A stretch of 64,000 nt of DNA from Sphingobacterium faecium (lineage in GTDB: Bacteria; Bacteroidota; Bacteroidia; Sphingobacteriales; Sphingobacteriaceae), in contig NZ_QBKH01000004.1 of NCBI RefSeq assembly GCF_003054045.1, positions 310,001-374,000 on the forward strand, read 5' to 3'. Below are positions 62,833-64,000 of this stretch, piece by piece. Positions within the stretch are counted from its first letter, which is position 1; every line of letters begins with the position of its first letter. Both the position numbers and the translations under genes were made by a program. The notes under the pieces were generated by a model that searched no databases, was not told the DNA's origin, and saw nothing but the letters and a program-made list of their open reading frames with translations.

Positions 62833-64000
62833 CTACTTACTAACTTTTGCTATATAAAGTAATTTTGGCGCATCCTTAATAAATACATCCAATACTCCGT
62901 CTGCAATTTTAACTGGCCCCTCAAAGCGAGTTGCGCCCGGAGTTGATGGAATAACAGCTGCCTTTTTAGCGAGCTCTTGAGCTTGTTCAAAATAACCGAT
63001 ACTATTGCTTTTACCCATCTCTAGCTCCTGCAAACCTAGGACAACAGATTCTAAAGCTTCTCCCCATATTGCCATCGCATCTAACCAAGGTCCAGCCTCA
63101 CGGATAAAACCCTTATCAATTGTTCCTGAACGAATAATATTTGGAGCATTTCTAAATTCTTGAGCATGATTTAGTAGACTTTTAATAGCCTGCGCACGGT
63201 CTTCTTTATTACCATAAGAAAGGGCATCTCTAAACTGATCTAGAATTAACTTTAATGATGGTGCTTGCACTTGCCAAGGGTGAGTTCCAAATGTTGGGGC
63301 TAAGTGCTGGGTATCGAAAAATAGCAATAATGCTTGAGTTGTTTTTGGATTATTTCCAGCTAATTGACGAGCAGCAAATGTCCAAGTACGAGAAGCATCG
63401 TAATCTTGATCATTCCAGGCAAAAGCAGCCACTCCCGTTATGGCCACTCTACTAGCAGCTTCCTGATTCATGGGGTTGGACAAAATGCCGGCAAGCTGCT
63501 TTGATAACCCAGCTTCCCTTCTATCATATGGTGCTAAAAGAAGTCTTCCTTTAGATTCTGCATAGTCATTTACAGGATAATTATCCCAGAGCAATGTTGG
63601 TTTTCCAAACACCTTAGTAGCAGCTTTTGCATCATTTATTGAAATTGATGGCGGAACGACATCAGTTCCTGTCCATTGAACAACGATATCTTGATTTAAA
63701 TTTTTACGCAATGCGGCTTTATACGGGGTTTCTTTAGCATCATAATACTCGGTGGGAACCATAATTAAATTTGGCGCCTCAGGATCTACTCCCTTGATAT
63801 AGTTCTGCAATTTATTTAATAAGGAAGATTGTGCTACAGCGGCAGCTTCGGGGCCCGATTTCCCAAAAGTGATCGAGTCTTGATTACAGTTCCATTTTTG
63901 ATACTCAATATCATCTAATGCCAAATAAAAACTACGCACACCCACGCTTCTTAAGGCATTTACCTTGTCTTTTAACAGATCAAAATCTGTTTTACATGAA
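62833..64000 (-). CDS. GH84-type beta-N-acetylglucosaminidase, C-terminal part
   Basis: The minus-strand frame is open to the window edge, so at least 388 residues are present and the N terminus is missing. LRSVGVRSFYLALDDIEYQKW carries the GH84 catalytic Asp pair (LALDDI), and TLLWDNYPVNDY and VAAFAWNDQDYDASRTW are further active-site segments of the family. A helical C-terminal part follows. GH84 enzymes cleave beta-linked N-acetylglucosamine from glycoproteins or hyaluronan by substrate-assisted catalysis. In Bacteroidota they are usually exported and help digest host or microbial glycans. A GTG near the edge of the visible part is not the true start. Confidence 0.85.
   Translation of the reverse strand, partial: SCKTDFDLLKDKVNALRSVGVRSFYLALDDIEYQKWNCNQDSITFGKSGPEAAAVAQSSLLNKLQNYIKGVDPEAPNLIMVPTEYYDAKETPYKAALRKNLNQDIVVQWTGTDVVPPSISINDAKAATKVFGKPTLLWDNYPVNDYAESKGRLLLAPYDRREAGLSKQLAGILSNPMNQEAASRVAITGVAAFAWNDQDYDASRTWTFAARQLAGNNPKTTQALLLFFDTQHLAPTFGTHPWQVQAPSLKLILDQFRDALSYGNKEDRAQAIKSLLNHAQEFRNAPNIIRSGTIDKGFIREAGPWLDAMAIWGEALESVVLGLQELEMGKSNSIGYFEQAQELAKKAAVIPSTPGATRFEGPVKIADGVLDVFIKDAPKLLYIAKVSK

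Overview
The window comes from a Bacteroidota genome and most resembles Sphingobacterium. The evidence is low GC, repeated SusC/SusD-type outer-membrane pairs, a FecR anti-sigma/ECF sigma pair, TANNTTTG-like promoters, lipobox proteins starting the mature chain at Cys, and a TIR-STING defence gene of the type characterised in Sphingobacterium. No rRNA or complete tRNA was seen.

Layout. 1-3020: the N-terminal part of a SusC-like transporter, divergent from a LacI-family regulator. 3172-13000: mostly core genes, namely a TonB-dependent receptor, a PadR/PspC envelope-stress pair, VanZ, ComF, rlmN, a GNAT acetyltransferase, miaE and a flavin-dependent luciferase-like oxidoreductase. 13299-16584: an mprF-like lysyl-phosphatidylglycerol synthase/flippase overlapped by a VirJ/AcvB-type hydrolase. 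16922-31314: a glycosyltransferase, an MBL-fold hydrolase, a complete RND efflux operon, an AraC/GyrI regulator, a lipoprotein amidohydrolase, a Tat-exported Gfo/Idh oxidoreductase and a small barrel protein. 31575-44353: a polysaccharide-utilisation locus on the minus strand, with ECF sigma and FecR upstream of SusC, SusD, a beta-helix protein, a small lipoprotein, an esterase and a GH78-like enzyme.

44635-54060 is the most unusual part. A second SusC/SusD pair is preceded on the minus strand by a TlpA-like thioredoxin protein, and that gene is preceded by about 1 kb of DNA that is not ordinary sequence. From about 52136 to 53158 the DNA keeps one 11-bp register over about 93 consecutive units. 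Each unit resembles its neighbours at lag 11 or 22, but the motif drifts completely along the array and flips orientation at least twice. The array has no stop codon in the TlpA frame, and its ATG lies 10 nt after the stop of a 127-aa unknown gene. A 189-bp nested-hairpin element sits upstream of that gene. I regard this array as the best candidate for an undescribed system.

54176-57440 is a defence island: an XRE regulator, a nuclease remnant and a CBASS operon made of a CD-NTase, a TIR-STING effector and a third small protein with a Cas2-like look. 57441-62832 is AT-rich, gene-poor DNA with unknown membrane and lipoprotein genes, gene debris and repeats. The window ends inside a GH84-type beta-N-acetylglucosaminidase.
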